Assembly (NCBI GenBank): GCA_019116185.1
Contig: DXCD01000148.1
Coordinates: forward strand, 1-7,261
From: Candidatus Mediterraneibacter stercorigallinarum
Lineage (GTDB): Bacteria; Bacillota; Clostridia; Lachnospirales; Lachnospiraceae
DNA: 7,261 nucleotides
Direction of reading: 5' to 3'
Below the pieces are notes generated by a model. It ran no database searches. It saw only the letters and a list, made by a program, of their open reading frames with translations, and was not told the origin of the DNA. Made by a program: the position numbers and the translations under genes. Of the stretch, positions 1 to 5,603 are shown piece after piece (position 1 is the first letter of the stretch; each line of letters opens with the position of its first letter).

Positions 1-120
1 CTCCTTCTGAATCGTCGGTTGTTCCTGAACCGTTGTTTCTGCCTTCTGCGCCGTCTTTCTCACTCTTCGTACAGTTTTTGCCGGCGCCTTGGCTGTAGTT
101 GTTTTCTTTTCCTCTGCCAT
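1..120 (-). CDS. 5' part of an unidentified basic Lys/Ala/Thr-rich protein, last visible gene of the BMC operon
   Basis: Only the first 40 codons are in the window; the gene continues past the left edge. The ATG at 118-120 is preceded by AGGAGG (130-135) with a 9-base spacer, so the start is well supported. The visible residues are hydrophilic and rich in Lys, Ala, Thr, Gln and Arg (MAEEKKTTTAKAPAKTVRR and onward), with no hydrophobic core, signal peptide or membrane segment, so this is probably a disordered, positively charged N-terminal tail. It follows three shell-protein genes by 13 bases in the same operon, so a BMC-related role is inferred. I do not recognise the family. It could be a shell or enzyme protein with an extended tail, but nothing here decides that. 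It does not look like a typical amphipathic encapsulation peptide. Confidence 0.7.
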   Translation of the reverse strand, partial: MAEEKKTTTAKAPAKTVRRVRKTAQKAETTVQEQPTIQKE

Positions 121-133
121 TTCAAACTGCCTC

Positions 134-418
134 CTAACTTACCCTGTTTGCACTGTCGTTAACGATCTTAAGTATCTCCTCATGAGGGCTCGGGATCACA
201 ACCTTGCAGACAGGCTCTTTGATTCCGTTCGCTGCGGCAGCTTCAATGGCCTGCTTGACAGCGGATACGTCGCCGCGGATGATGATCGTGACCAATCGTC
301 CGCCCAGTTTTTTCTCCCATGTGACAAGCTGCACTTCCGCGGTCTTGCACATGATATCAATGGCAACTACCGCTGCCGTTACACTCGGGATCTCAAAGAA
401 TCCATACGCTTTTCCCAT
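134..418 (-). CDS. BMC-H shell protein (single BMC domain, 94 aa)
   Basis: A 94-residue protein that is almost entirely one BMC domain (PF00936), the hexamer-forming tile of microcompartment shells. It starts MGKAYGFFEIPSV, shows the conserved edge lysine (K25 in MCKTAEV), the RGDVSAVKQAIEA helix (RGDV at about 48-51) and an IPSPHEEIL C-terminal segment, all aligning with the PduA/PduJ/EutM pattern. The pore loop reads KLGGR (about 37-41), in place of the KIGSG loop of the shell gene just upstream, so the central pore should be lined differently. The ATG (416-418) has an AGGAG site at 426-430. The stop TAG (134-136) overlaps the ribosome site of the next gene. It is separated by 48 bases from the preceding shell gene. 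Paralogue naming is not possible from sequence alone. Confidence 0.93.
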   Translation of the reverse strand: MGKAYGFFEIPSVTAAVVAIDIMCKTAEVQLVTWEKKLGGRLVTIIIRGDVSAVKQAIEAAAANGIKEPVCKVVIPSPHEEILKIVNDSANRVS

Positions 419-466
419 GAGACTGCTCCTTTACTGTGATCTGAAGACTTTCCTCATTCACTGTGA

Positions 467-748
467 TTAGATCGTCGGAAGGATCTTCTCCACATCATTG
501 TGCGGTCTCGGGATTACATGTGTAGCTACGAGCTCGCCGAGTCTGCCTGCTGCGTCAGCGCCTGTCTCAACTGCTGCCTTAACAGCTCCTACATCTCCGC
601 GTACCATTACTGTTACGAGTCCGCTTCCGATCTTCTCTGTTCCTACCAAAGTTACCTCTGCTGCCTTTGTCATTGCATCTGCAGCCTCGATAGCTGCTGT
701 AAGTCCTCTTGTTTCAACCATTCCTAATGCCTGCTGTGCCATTGCCAT
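467..748 (-). CDS. BMC-H shell protein, PduA/PduJ-like (93 aa)
   Basis: Hexameric shell protein of 93 residues, close to the usual PduA length (about 94). Visible hallmarks are ALGMVETRGLTAAIEAADAM at about 7-26, the edge lysine K28, the pore loop EKIGSGLV with S42 at the position of PduA Ser40, the RGDVGAVKAA segment and the VIPRPHNDVEKILP tail. In PduA the small Ser/Gly pore is thought to pass 1,2-propanediol and hold back propanal (family knowledge). The start at 746-748 is chosen because AGGAGG (758-763) lies 9 bases upstream; an in-frame second ATG two codons on (740-742) is less well spaced. The stop TAA of this gene is at 467-469. The gene sits 13 bases after the 117-aa shell gene, whose TAG stop overlaps this ribosome site, suggesting coupled translation. 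Confidence 0.96.
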   Translation of the reverse strand: MAMAQQALGMVETRGLTAAIEAADAMTKAAEVTLVGTEKIGSGLVTVMVRGDVGAVKAAVETGADAAGRLGELVATHVIPRPHNDVEKILPTI

Positions 749-761
749 TGTTCATTTCCTC

Positions 762-1115
762 CTAAATCTCTTCGATATCTTTTTCGTTGATAATATGTGG
801 TTCACCTTTGTCCAGCCCGGTGATCTTCAGCATCTTTTCCGTATCCTCTGTCGGCCTTGCGATCTCATATTCATTCACAACGCCCGCCAGTTCTTCAGCT
901 CTCGCCTTTGCCGCCTCAAGCGCTGCCGTGACATCGGATACGCTCCCGCGGAATTTGACCATGACAATCAGTGGTACGGGTAATTCATCTGCATTTGCCG
1001 GTTTGTTTTTGTCGAACTTCTCGAGCCATACATTGCCCGCCTTGCATCCTGCATCAGCAGCTGCAAACGCCGTGGCCAGCCCGAAAACTTCCAACATGCC
1101 TACTGCATCTCCCAT
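762..1115 (-). CDS. Atypical BMC-domain shell protein with enlarged pore loop and C-terminal tail (117 aa)
   Basis: The N-terminal part (VGMLEVFGLATAFAAADAGC, K25) and the later FRGSVSDVTAALEAA and EIARPTEDTEKML segments mark a BMC domain. Compared with a standard 90-95 residue BMC-H, about a dozen residues are added between N28 and R56: the segment FDKNKPANADELPVP (34-48) falls where the pore loop is expected. An acidic tail of about 17 residues (101-117, ending EKDIEEI) follows the domain. The order of structural elements is the ordinary one, so it is not a circularly permuted PduU/EutS type. It has a single cysteine (C24) and no Cys-rich pore motif, so an Fe-S pore like that described for GrpU is not supported. 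The start at 1113-1115 uses AGGTGA, which overlaps the TAG stop of the alcohol dehydrogenase gene 10 bases upstream. Confidence 0.88.
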   Translation of the reverse strand: MGDAVGMLEVFGLATAFAAADAGCKAGNVWLEKFDKNKPANADELPVPLIVMVKFRGSVSDVTAALEAAKARAEELAGVVNEYEIARPTEDTEKMLKITGLDKGEPHIINEKDIEEI

Positions 1116-1125
1116 AATGATTCAC

Positions 1126-2337
1126 CTATTTATTTACGATAGCGATCTTAAGGCCTTTCTGTGCAAGATTCGTCTGATGGGCCTCATTGATCTCCTCAAG
1201 CGGGAATTCGTGTGTGATCAGATCATCCATCGGAAGACCGATCGCTTTTGCTCTCTTCAGGAAATCAAATGTAGTCGCATAGTCTCTCAGAGTGTATACC
1301 CAGGAGCCTACCAGCGTGATCTCTTTGGAGCAGAGGTCAAAGTGCGGATTGATCGTAGCGTCTCCGCCGTTGATGAAGAATCCGAGTTCGCATAAGCCTC
1401 CGCCGTTGCGGATGAACTTGTAGATATTTGAGTGCGCAACCGGTGATCCTGTACACTGGAATGCAAAATCCGCAAGATGTCCGCCAAGAGCGTCTTTCAC
1501 TGCTCCTGCAAGAGCGTCGATTCCCTTGTGCTCCATAAAGTTTACGGAAGTCTCAGCGCCCATCTTCTTAGCGAAGTCAAGTCTCTGCTGGTTTCCGTCT
1601 ACCGCAACAATGTTCTCAATACCCATTGTGCGGAGAACCGCGATACAGATCAGACCGATCGGTCCGCAGCCCTGTACGACAACTCTGCTGTTGAATCTTA
1701 AGATTCCTGTTGTCTTTGCCCTCTCGACTGCATGCACGAGAACCGCACATGGCTCGATGAGGATACGTGATTTCAGATCCAGATCGCTTACATTGAAGAT
1801 CGAAGATCCCTCACGTACAAGAATATAATCTGAGAACCATCCGTTCAGATGGATGTCGTCATCCGGAAGGAGTCCGTATACATCAGCGCCGCCGATGTTT
1901 TTCTTGTTCAGGTCGAACATCTCAATATCCGGATCATCCTTGAAGATCATACATGTAACGACTTTGTCGCCGACTTTCAGCGGTTTTCCCGCGCTGTCAG
2001 CCTTTACATTTTTACCCATCTTGACGATCTCGCCGGTTCCTTCATGTCCGAGGGCTACCGGAATCAGTCCGAACGGATCTCTCTTAAACTCGTGCGCATC
2101 TGTTCCGCAGATACCACATCCTTCTACTTTTACAAGGATGTCGCCGTCTCCCAATTCCGGAATCGGGAATTCCTTAATATCATAGTGTTCCAGTGAAGTC
2201 AGCATCGCAACATGTGCTGTCTTCGGGATTGCCTGGCTTTCTGCCGGCTGTGCTGACGGAGAAGGAATCTTCTTGTCCAGCATGCTCTCGAGCACCTGTT
2301 TTACGACGGCTTCCACATTAGCGGAATTCATTTCCAT
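1126..2337 (-). CDS. Zinc-type MDR alcohol dehydrogenase with N-terminal encapsulation peptide
   Basis: A 403-residue medium-chain dehydrogenase. Residues about 4-23 (NSANVEAVVKQVLESMLDKK) form an amphipathic helix of the BMC encapsulation type, followed by a Pro/Ser/Ala linker to about 38. The GroES-like catalytic domain shows GCGICGTD (catalytic zinc Cys77), GHEGTGEIV (His98, Glu99) and IEPCAV (Glu195 region). The Rossmann motif is GCGPIGL (223-229). The Cys cluster of the structural zinc site found in many ADHs is absent: only C129 lies in that region. In this operon it most likely reduces propanal to 1-propanol and recycles NADH inside the shell; reduction of lactaldehyde to 1,2-propanediol is an alternative. 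BMCs often use an iron-type PduQ here, so this is a non-homologous substitute. The start at 2335-2337 has AGGAGG 8 bases upstream; an in-frame ATG also occurs at 2329-2331. Confidence 0.92.
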   Translation of the reverse strand: MEMNSANVEAVVKQVLESMLDKKIPSPSAQPAESQAIPKTAHVAMLTSLEHYDIKEFPIPELGDGDILVKVEGCGICGTDAHEFKRDPFGLIPVALGHEGTGEIVKMGKNVKADSAGKPLKVGDKVVTCMIFKDDPDIEMFDLNKKNIGGADVYGLLPDDDIHLNGWFSDYILVREGSSIFNVSDLDLKSRILIEPCAVLVHAVERAKTTGILRFNSRVVVQGCGPIGLICIAVLRTMGIENIVAVDGNQQRLDFAKKMGAETSVNFMEHKGIDALAGAVKDALGGHLADFAFQCTGSPVAHSNIYKFIRNGGGLCELGFFINGGDATINPHFDLCSKEITLVGSWVYTLRDYATTFDFLKRAKAIGLPMDDLITHEFPLEEINEAHQTNLAQKGLKIAIVNK

Positions 2338-2413
2338 GTTGTCTACCTCCTATTTCTGTTGTTCCTTCATTTCACCATGCCCAGCTCGATTCCGCTCCGC
2401 TTCATCTCGCTGA

Positions 2414-2507
2414 TGGCATGCGCCATATGCGTCCGCGTGAAAAATATGTGCCTGCAGGCGAGCCTGCGTACATATTTTCACGCCGCAAGCGCACGGCTTA
2501 TCGTATG
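2414..2507 (-). repeat. Long imperfect palindrome between aldehyde and alcohol dehydrogenase genes, possible interspersed element
   Basis: The core is an inverted repeat: arm 2435-2449 (GCGTGAAAAATATGT) pairs with 2470-2483 (ACATATTTTCACGC) with one bulged A. Inside it GCAGG (2454-2458) pairs with CCTGC (2463-2467) around a four-base loop. Weaker pairing extends outward to about 2414 and 2507, covering the aldehyde dehydrogenase stop codon. It has no U-tract, so it does not look like a simple terminator. It fills most of the only long gap (160 bases) in an otherwise tightly packed operon. Roles as an RNA-stability or processing hairpin, or as a small palindromic repeat dispersed in the genome, are both inference. 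Confidence 0.6.
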
Positions 2508-3885
2508 CACAGGCTGTCTGTCATTACGCAGCGTCTTCTCTTTGTAAAAGTGCTGGCGCTTGTAAGTCCCTCGCCTGTCCTGCTGGCGATCGTAAATGTA
2601 CAGAACCCTTCTCCTCCGAAACCGAGCGCCGCATAAGACGGACCGTTTTTCACGAGGATCGCTGTGTCGATCGCTTTCGCATATTTTGTAATGTTGTCTA
2701 CATTCTTTGAATGAATATGTGCGGAATGGCGATTGCCATGCTCAAGCCATACGGCCTGTTCTACCGCATCGTCAAAATCCTTTGCTCTTACAACGCCTAA
2801 GATCGGCATCATAAGCTCTGTCGCGATCAGCGGATGCTCCTTCGGACCTTCAAATGTAATACATCTGATGTTGTCCGGCACTGTCACGCCGATCATCCCA
2901 AGCAGGGTCTTCGCATCGCGTCCCACACATTTTCTGTTCAGTTTTCCATCTTTCAGGACAACCGCTGTCAGCGCGTCCTGTTCTTCTTTTGATGCCAGGT
3001 AACAGCCCTGTTCGTTGACCATGTAGTGCATTAATTCGTCAACTACCGAATCAACTGCCACGATCTCTTTCTCTGCGATACAGGGAAGGTTGTTGTCAAA
3101 AGTACATCCGTTTACAATGTCTTCTGCCGCCTTCCTGATATCCGCGGTCTCGTCTACCAGAGCCGGCGGATTTCCCGCTCCTGCCCCGATTCCTCTTCTT
3201 CCGGAAGAGAGGACCGCGGTCACGACTCCCGGTCCGCCGGTTGCCGCGATGAGCTGGATCGCTTTATGTTTCATCATGATATTGCTTGTCTCAAGCGTCG
3301 GATGTTCTACCGTGCATGCGATATTATCCGGACCTCCCGCCTCTACGGACGCCTCATTTAAAAGGTTGATCGCATAGATTGAAGTCTTGATCGCTGCCGG
3401 ATGAGGATTAAACACAACGGTATTCCCGCCTGCGAACATTCCGATCGTATTGCACAAAACTGTCTCACTCGGATTCGTGCACGGTGTGATCGCGCCGATG
3501 ACTCCGAACGGCCCCATCTCTATCAAGGTAAGGCCTCTGTCTCCCGACCACGCTGTTGTCGTGATATCCTCCGTTCCCGGAGTCTTCTCTGCGACAAGCT
3601 GGTGTTTCAGGATCTTGTGCCCGACATTTCCCATGCCTGTCTCCTGTACACCCATGCGCGCGAGGATCTCTGCATTCTCCATGATCTTTTTACGGATATT
3701 GGAGATTACCTTTTCTCTGTGACCAGGGACATTCTTGCGACGATCTTCTGGGATTTCTTCGCCGCCTCGATCGCCTCGTTCATATCGGAGAACACGCCTC
3801 TGTTCCCGGATACATCGGAAGCGATCTGCATTTTAGCCACAACTTCCTGTACAATGTCCTGAACCATCTGTTCATTTACAGACAC
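2498..3885 (-). pseudogene. CoA-acylating propionaldehyde dehydrogenase (PduP/EutE type), frameshifted near the 5' end
   Basis: Oxidises propanal to propionyl-CoA with NAD+ inside the BMC. Two reading frames must be joined. Frame 1 starts at GTG 3883-3885 (AGGAGG at 3893-3898) and encodes an encapsulation peptide (SVNEQMVQDIVQEVVAKMQ), then DMNEAIEAAKKSQKIVARMSL, and stops at TAA 3706-3708 after 59 codons. Frame 2 resumes at about 3721 (HREKVISNIRKKIMENAEIL) and runs to the stop at 2498-2500. Inserting one base between 3722 and 3723 (GGTC to, for example, GGATC) would restore a 462-residue protein, the normal family length. The catalytic Cys is in NNLPCIAEKE (about 269 in the repaired protein); FNPHPAA and the end TGEGLTSASTFTKRRRC are intact. 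The gene overlaps the upstream GlcG-like gene by 10 bases. The frame-2 ATG at 3680-3682 has no ribosome site, so independent translation is unlikely. A true mutation or a sequencing error are both possible. Confidence 0.88.
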
Positions 3886-4397
3886 TCTAATACCTCCTTG
3901 AAGACTTCCTTCCCGTAAGCCGCGATCGCAGTGTCTTCTGCCGCCGAACCGCCGCTTACTCCGAGCGCCCCGATGATCTGTCCGTCAGCTTCAAGCACCT
4001 CTCCGCCGCCGAAAATCACGATCCTGCCGTTATTCGTAAACTGGATTCCGTAAAGATCCTGCCCCGGCTGGCTTAAGTCTGCGAGCTGCGCTGTTGACAT
4101 CTTGAGGCTCGCGGAAGTGTAAGTCTTGTTGATTGCAATGTCAAAGCTTGCTATGTACGCATCGTCCATACACTGGACAGATACGGGCCTTCCGGCCTTG
4201 TCCGAGACAGCGGCAACGATATTGACGCCCATCTCGGCTGCCTTTGCCTTGACTCTTTCGATCAGGGCATTGGCAAGCGTCAGAGTCATCACATGCTTTT
4301 TACACTTACAGACATGCTTTTTCTCCTGCGCGGGAGCTGTATCTTTCATCTGATCCAGAACAGCTCTCACTGCATTGGTGATGTCCTGTTCGTTCAT
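3876..4397 (-). CDS. GlcG/HbpS (DUF336) family protein, PduO C-terminal-like, with N-terminal encapsulation peptide
   Basis: A 173-residue protein. Residues 2-19 (NEQDITNAVRAVLDQMKD) form an amphipathic helix like a BMC encapsulation peptide, followed by a Lys/His/Cys linker (HVCKCKKH, 28-35). From about 36 onward the sequence follows the GlcG/HbpS fold (PF03928): LTLANALIERVKAKAAEMG, the VAAVSDKAGRPV strand pair, and near the C-terminus IFGGGEVL and IIGALGVSGGSAAEDT, the conserved Gly-rich end. This domain also forms the C-terminal half of PduO; the adenosyltransferase half is absent, consistent with a B12-independent (glycyl-radical) pathway. Haem or corrinoid binding is known for some members; its job in BMCs is unsettled. 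It starts at 4395-4397 with TGAGG at 4405-4409, 23 bases after the aldolase, and overlaps the next gene by 10 bases. Confidence 0.9.
   Translation of the reverse strand: MNEQDITNAVRAVLDQMKDTAPAQEKKHVCKCKKHVMTLTLANALIERVKAKAAEMGVNIVAAVSDKAGRPVSVQCMDDAYIASFDIAINKTYTSASLKMSTAQLADLSQPGQDLYGIQFTNNGRIVIFGGGEVLEADGQIIGALGVSGGSAAEDTAIAAYGKEVFKEVLECL
3893..3898 (-). promoter_or_regulatory. Ribosome-binding site that fixes the GTG start of the aldehyde dehydrogenase
   Basis: AGGAGG lies 7 bases before GTG 3883-3885 and within the last codons of the GlcG-like gene, whose TAA is at 3876-3878. The next in-frame ATG (3865-3867) is too far and would remove part of the encapsulation peptide. GTG is therefore the better start, and translation of the two genes is probably coupled. 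Confidence 0.8.
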
Positions 4398-4420
4398 AGC
4401 TCTGCCTCATTTCGTGGTTA

Positions 4421-5236
4421 TTACATTCCTAACTGTTCCATTACTTTCTTTGTGATGGATGCTACCAGGTCTGCGTCTGTGCTGTCAGCTGCAGGTGCTG
4501 CCGCCTTGCTGCCGCAGTTTCCTCCGCATGTATGGCAGCTCGGTTTGCCTGCCTGTGCATTCGGGCACAGGTTTGCCGGATGTTTGCCCGGAAGGCCCAT
4601 CTGTCTTCTGATCTCGTACAGTCTCTCAACCTGCTCTTTTGTGAACTCCTGCGGTCCTCCGATCTGCATTGTCTGATAAAGCAGCTGAGCATAGAACTCT
4701 GTTGACTCCATCTTGTGGTATGCTGCAAGAAGGCTGTCAGAATATGTCAGAGCTCCGTGGTTCTCCAGGAGAACTGCGTCAAAGTGCTGGAGATACGGCT
4801 CTACCGCGTCCGGGATCTCCATTGTAGACGGCACGCCGTATTTTGCGATCGGCACACATCCAAGGGCGATAACTGCTTCCGGCATGATCGGCTGTGTCAG
4901 CGGGATGCCCGCGATGGCAAATGTTGTAGCATACAGCGGATGCGCATGAACAACTGCCTTTACATCCGGTCTCTTCTCATATACACGCATGTGCATTTTA
5001 ATCTCAGAAGAAGGTCTGAAGCCTTTATTTGCCTGGAGAACATTACCCTTTTCATCAACCTTGCAAATGTACTCCGGTGTCATGAACCCTTTGCTGACAC
5101 CAGTCGGTGTACATAAAAACTCATGGTCGTTAAGCTTTACAGAAAAGTTACCGTCATTTGCAGCAACCATTCCGCGGTTGTATACGCGCTTACCGATTTC
5201 ACACATTTCTTTTTTGATTTCGTATTCGTTTTGCAT
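4421..5236 (-). CDS. Class II aldolase (L-fuculose/L-rhamnulose-phosphate type) with Cys-rich linker and C-terminal encapsulation peptide
   Basis: Probably cleaves L-fuculose-1-phosphate or L-rhamnulose-1-phosphate to DHAP and L-lactaldehyde. The 271-residue protein has a class II aldolase/adducin domain over about 1-215: NDGNFSVK near the N-terminus, TPTGVSKG for phosphate binding, the acid/base Glu78 in PSSEIKMH, and zinc ligands His97 and His99 (VVHAHP) and His160 (ENHGAL), matching E. coli FucA Glu73, His92, His94 and His155. The domain is followed by a linker with four Cys (224, 234, 237, 241) and an Ala-rich stretch, then an amphipathic helix (DADLVASITKKVMEQLGM) of encapsulation type. 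E. coli FucA (about 215 aa) lacks this tail. The start at 5234-5236 is chosen because AGGAGG (5244-5249) lies 7 bases upstream; a longer reading to 5320 would run into the promoter. It is the first gene of the operon. Confidence 0.94.
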   Translation of the reverse strand: MQNEYEIKKEMCEIGKRVYNRGMVAANDGNFSVKLNDHEFLCTPTGVSKGFMTPEYICKVDEKGNVLQANKGFRPSSEIKMHMRVYEKRPDVKAVVHAHPLYATTFAIAGIPLTQPIMPEAVIALGCVPIAKYGVPSTMEIPDAVEPYLQHFDAVLLENHGALTYSDSLLAAYHKMESTEFYAQLLYQTMQIGGPQEFTKEQVERLYEIRRQMGLPGKHPANLCPNAQAGKPSCHTCGGNCGSKAAAPAADSTDADLVASITKKVMEQLGM

Positions 5237-5257
5237 CTCTTCTCCTCCTTGGATTCT

Positions 5258-5276
5258 ACAAAACATTTTGTTTTGT
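5258..5276. promoter_or_regulatory. Palindrome in the 5' leader of the BMC operon, candidate operator
   Basis: ACAAAACA (5258-5265) and TGTTTTGT (5269-5276) form a perfect 8-base inverted repeat with a 3-base spacer. It lies about 10-28 bases downstream of the predicted start site and just before the aldolase ribosome site, a usual place for a repressor to block transcription. It is AT-rich, so an RNA hairpin would be weak. No regulator is encoded in the window. Confidence 0.45.
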
Positions 5277-5291
5277 GTTGTTTCTGTTTGA

Positions 5292-5320
5292 ATACTACCA
5301 CACAATCCCACAATAGTCAA
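5292..5320 (-). promoter_or_regulatory. Sigma-70/sigma-A promoter of the BMC operon
   Basis: On the minus strand TTGACT (5315-5320) is followed after 17 bases by TAGTAT (5292-5297). The start site would be near 5285, giving a leader of about 50 bases to the aldolase ATG. The spacer contains two ATTGTG units 8 bases apart (5309-5314 and 5301-5306), part of a motif repeated elsewhere in this intergenic region. Confidence 0.7.
5298..5308. promoter_or_regulatory. Copy 1 of an 11-base repeat motif, candidate regulator site
   Basis: CCACACAATCC, lying between the -10 and -35 of the BMC promoter. An exact second copy is at 5694-5704 and a shorter match (ACACAATC) at 5362-5369. A factor bound here would overlap RNA polymerase. 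The role is inferred only from position and repetition. Confidence 0.35.
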
Positions 5321-5476
5321 CTGGTTTCGATGTTGGTTTTTAGTGAGTTTCTTCCATTTCTACACAATCAGATCAAACCAATTCACACATCCGGTCTTGT
5401 TATGAAGTATCTTCTCCTCTCAGAGCCGGGTCTGCACATCTCCGCGCGTTTCCCGACCGTCAAAGCTGTCTTCTCT

Positions 5477-5485
5477 ATTATACCA
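5477..5485 (-). promoter_or_regulatory. Possible second leftward promoter (extended -10)
   Basis: Minus strand TGGTATAAT: a perfect TATAAT (5477-5482) with an upstream TG. The matching -35 position (17-base spacing) is poor. If used, it would add about 235 bases of leader to the BMC operon and read through the main promoter. Confidence 0.4.
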
Positions 5486-5561
5486 TGTCCTCGCTGTTTC
5501 GCATATAGAAAATCTCATTTTTTCTTTTGCTGATCGTAATAATCGAGCCCGCGCCATTCGC

Positions 5562-5603
5562 AAAGCCGCACCGGCGTTTTTACTGCAGCCGCGCCGCGGC
5601 TTT
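5562..5603. repeat. GC-rich inverted repeat in the intergenic region
   Basis: AAAGCCGC (5562-5569) pairs with GCGGCTTT (5596-5603); GGCG (5573-5576) and CGCC (5592-5595) extend the stem past a bulge. On the plus strand the right arm runs into a short TTTTCTC tract, so it could be a weak plus-strand terminator, but no plus-strand gene ends here. On the minus strand it overlaps the end of the doubtful small ORF. Confidence 0.45.

Noticed and set aside
433..467. Direct repeat ACTGTGAT at 433-440 and 460-467 between two shell genes
   Set aside because: Only 8 bases long, and one copy overlaps a stop codon region; most likely chance.
762..1115. Circularly permuted (PduU/EutS-like) or Fe-S pore (GrpU-like) shell protein
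   Set aside because: The BMC elements occur in the normal order, and there is only one cysteine, placed in the first helix and not at the pore.
787..1395. Plus-strand 202-codon ORF antisense to shell protein and alcohol dehydrogenase
   Set aside because: Shadow of two well-conserved minus-strand genes; no ribosome site and no recognisable domain.
2418..2636. Plus-strand ORF of 72 codons across the palindrome and the 3' end of the aldehyde dehydrogenase
   Set aside because: It is antisense to a clearly conserved protein for half its length, has no good ribosome site, and arises because the GC-rich palindrome is open in several frames.
3706..3732. Programmed -1 frameshift in the aldehyde dehydrogenase
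   Set aside because: A -1 shift would restore the frame, but the AAAAGG near the stop is preceded by G and does not form a standard slippery heptamer, and I see no stimulatory hairpin or internal Shine-Dalgarno. The EutE/PduP family is not known for recoding.
5237..5320. N-terminal extension of the aldolase by 28 residues (frame open to 5320)
   Set aside because: It would place the promoter -10/-35 and the strong AGGAGG site inside the coding region; the extra residues do not resemble the family, and the ATG at 5234-5236 is ideally spaced.
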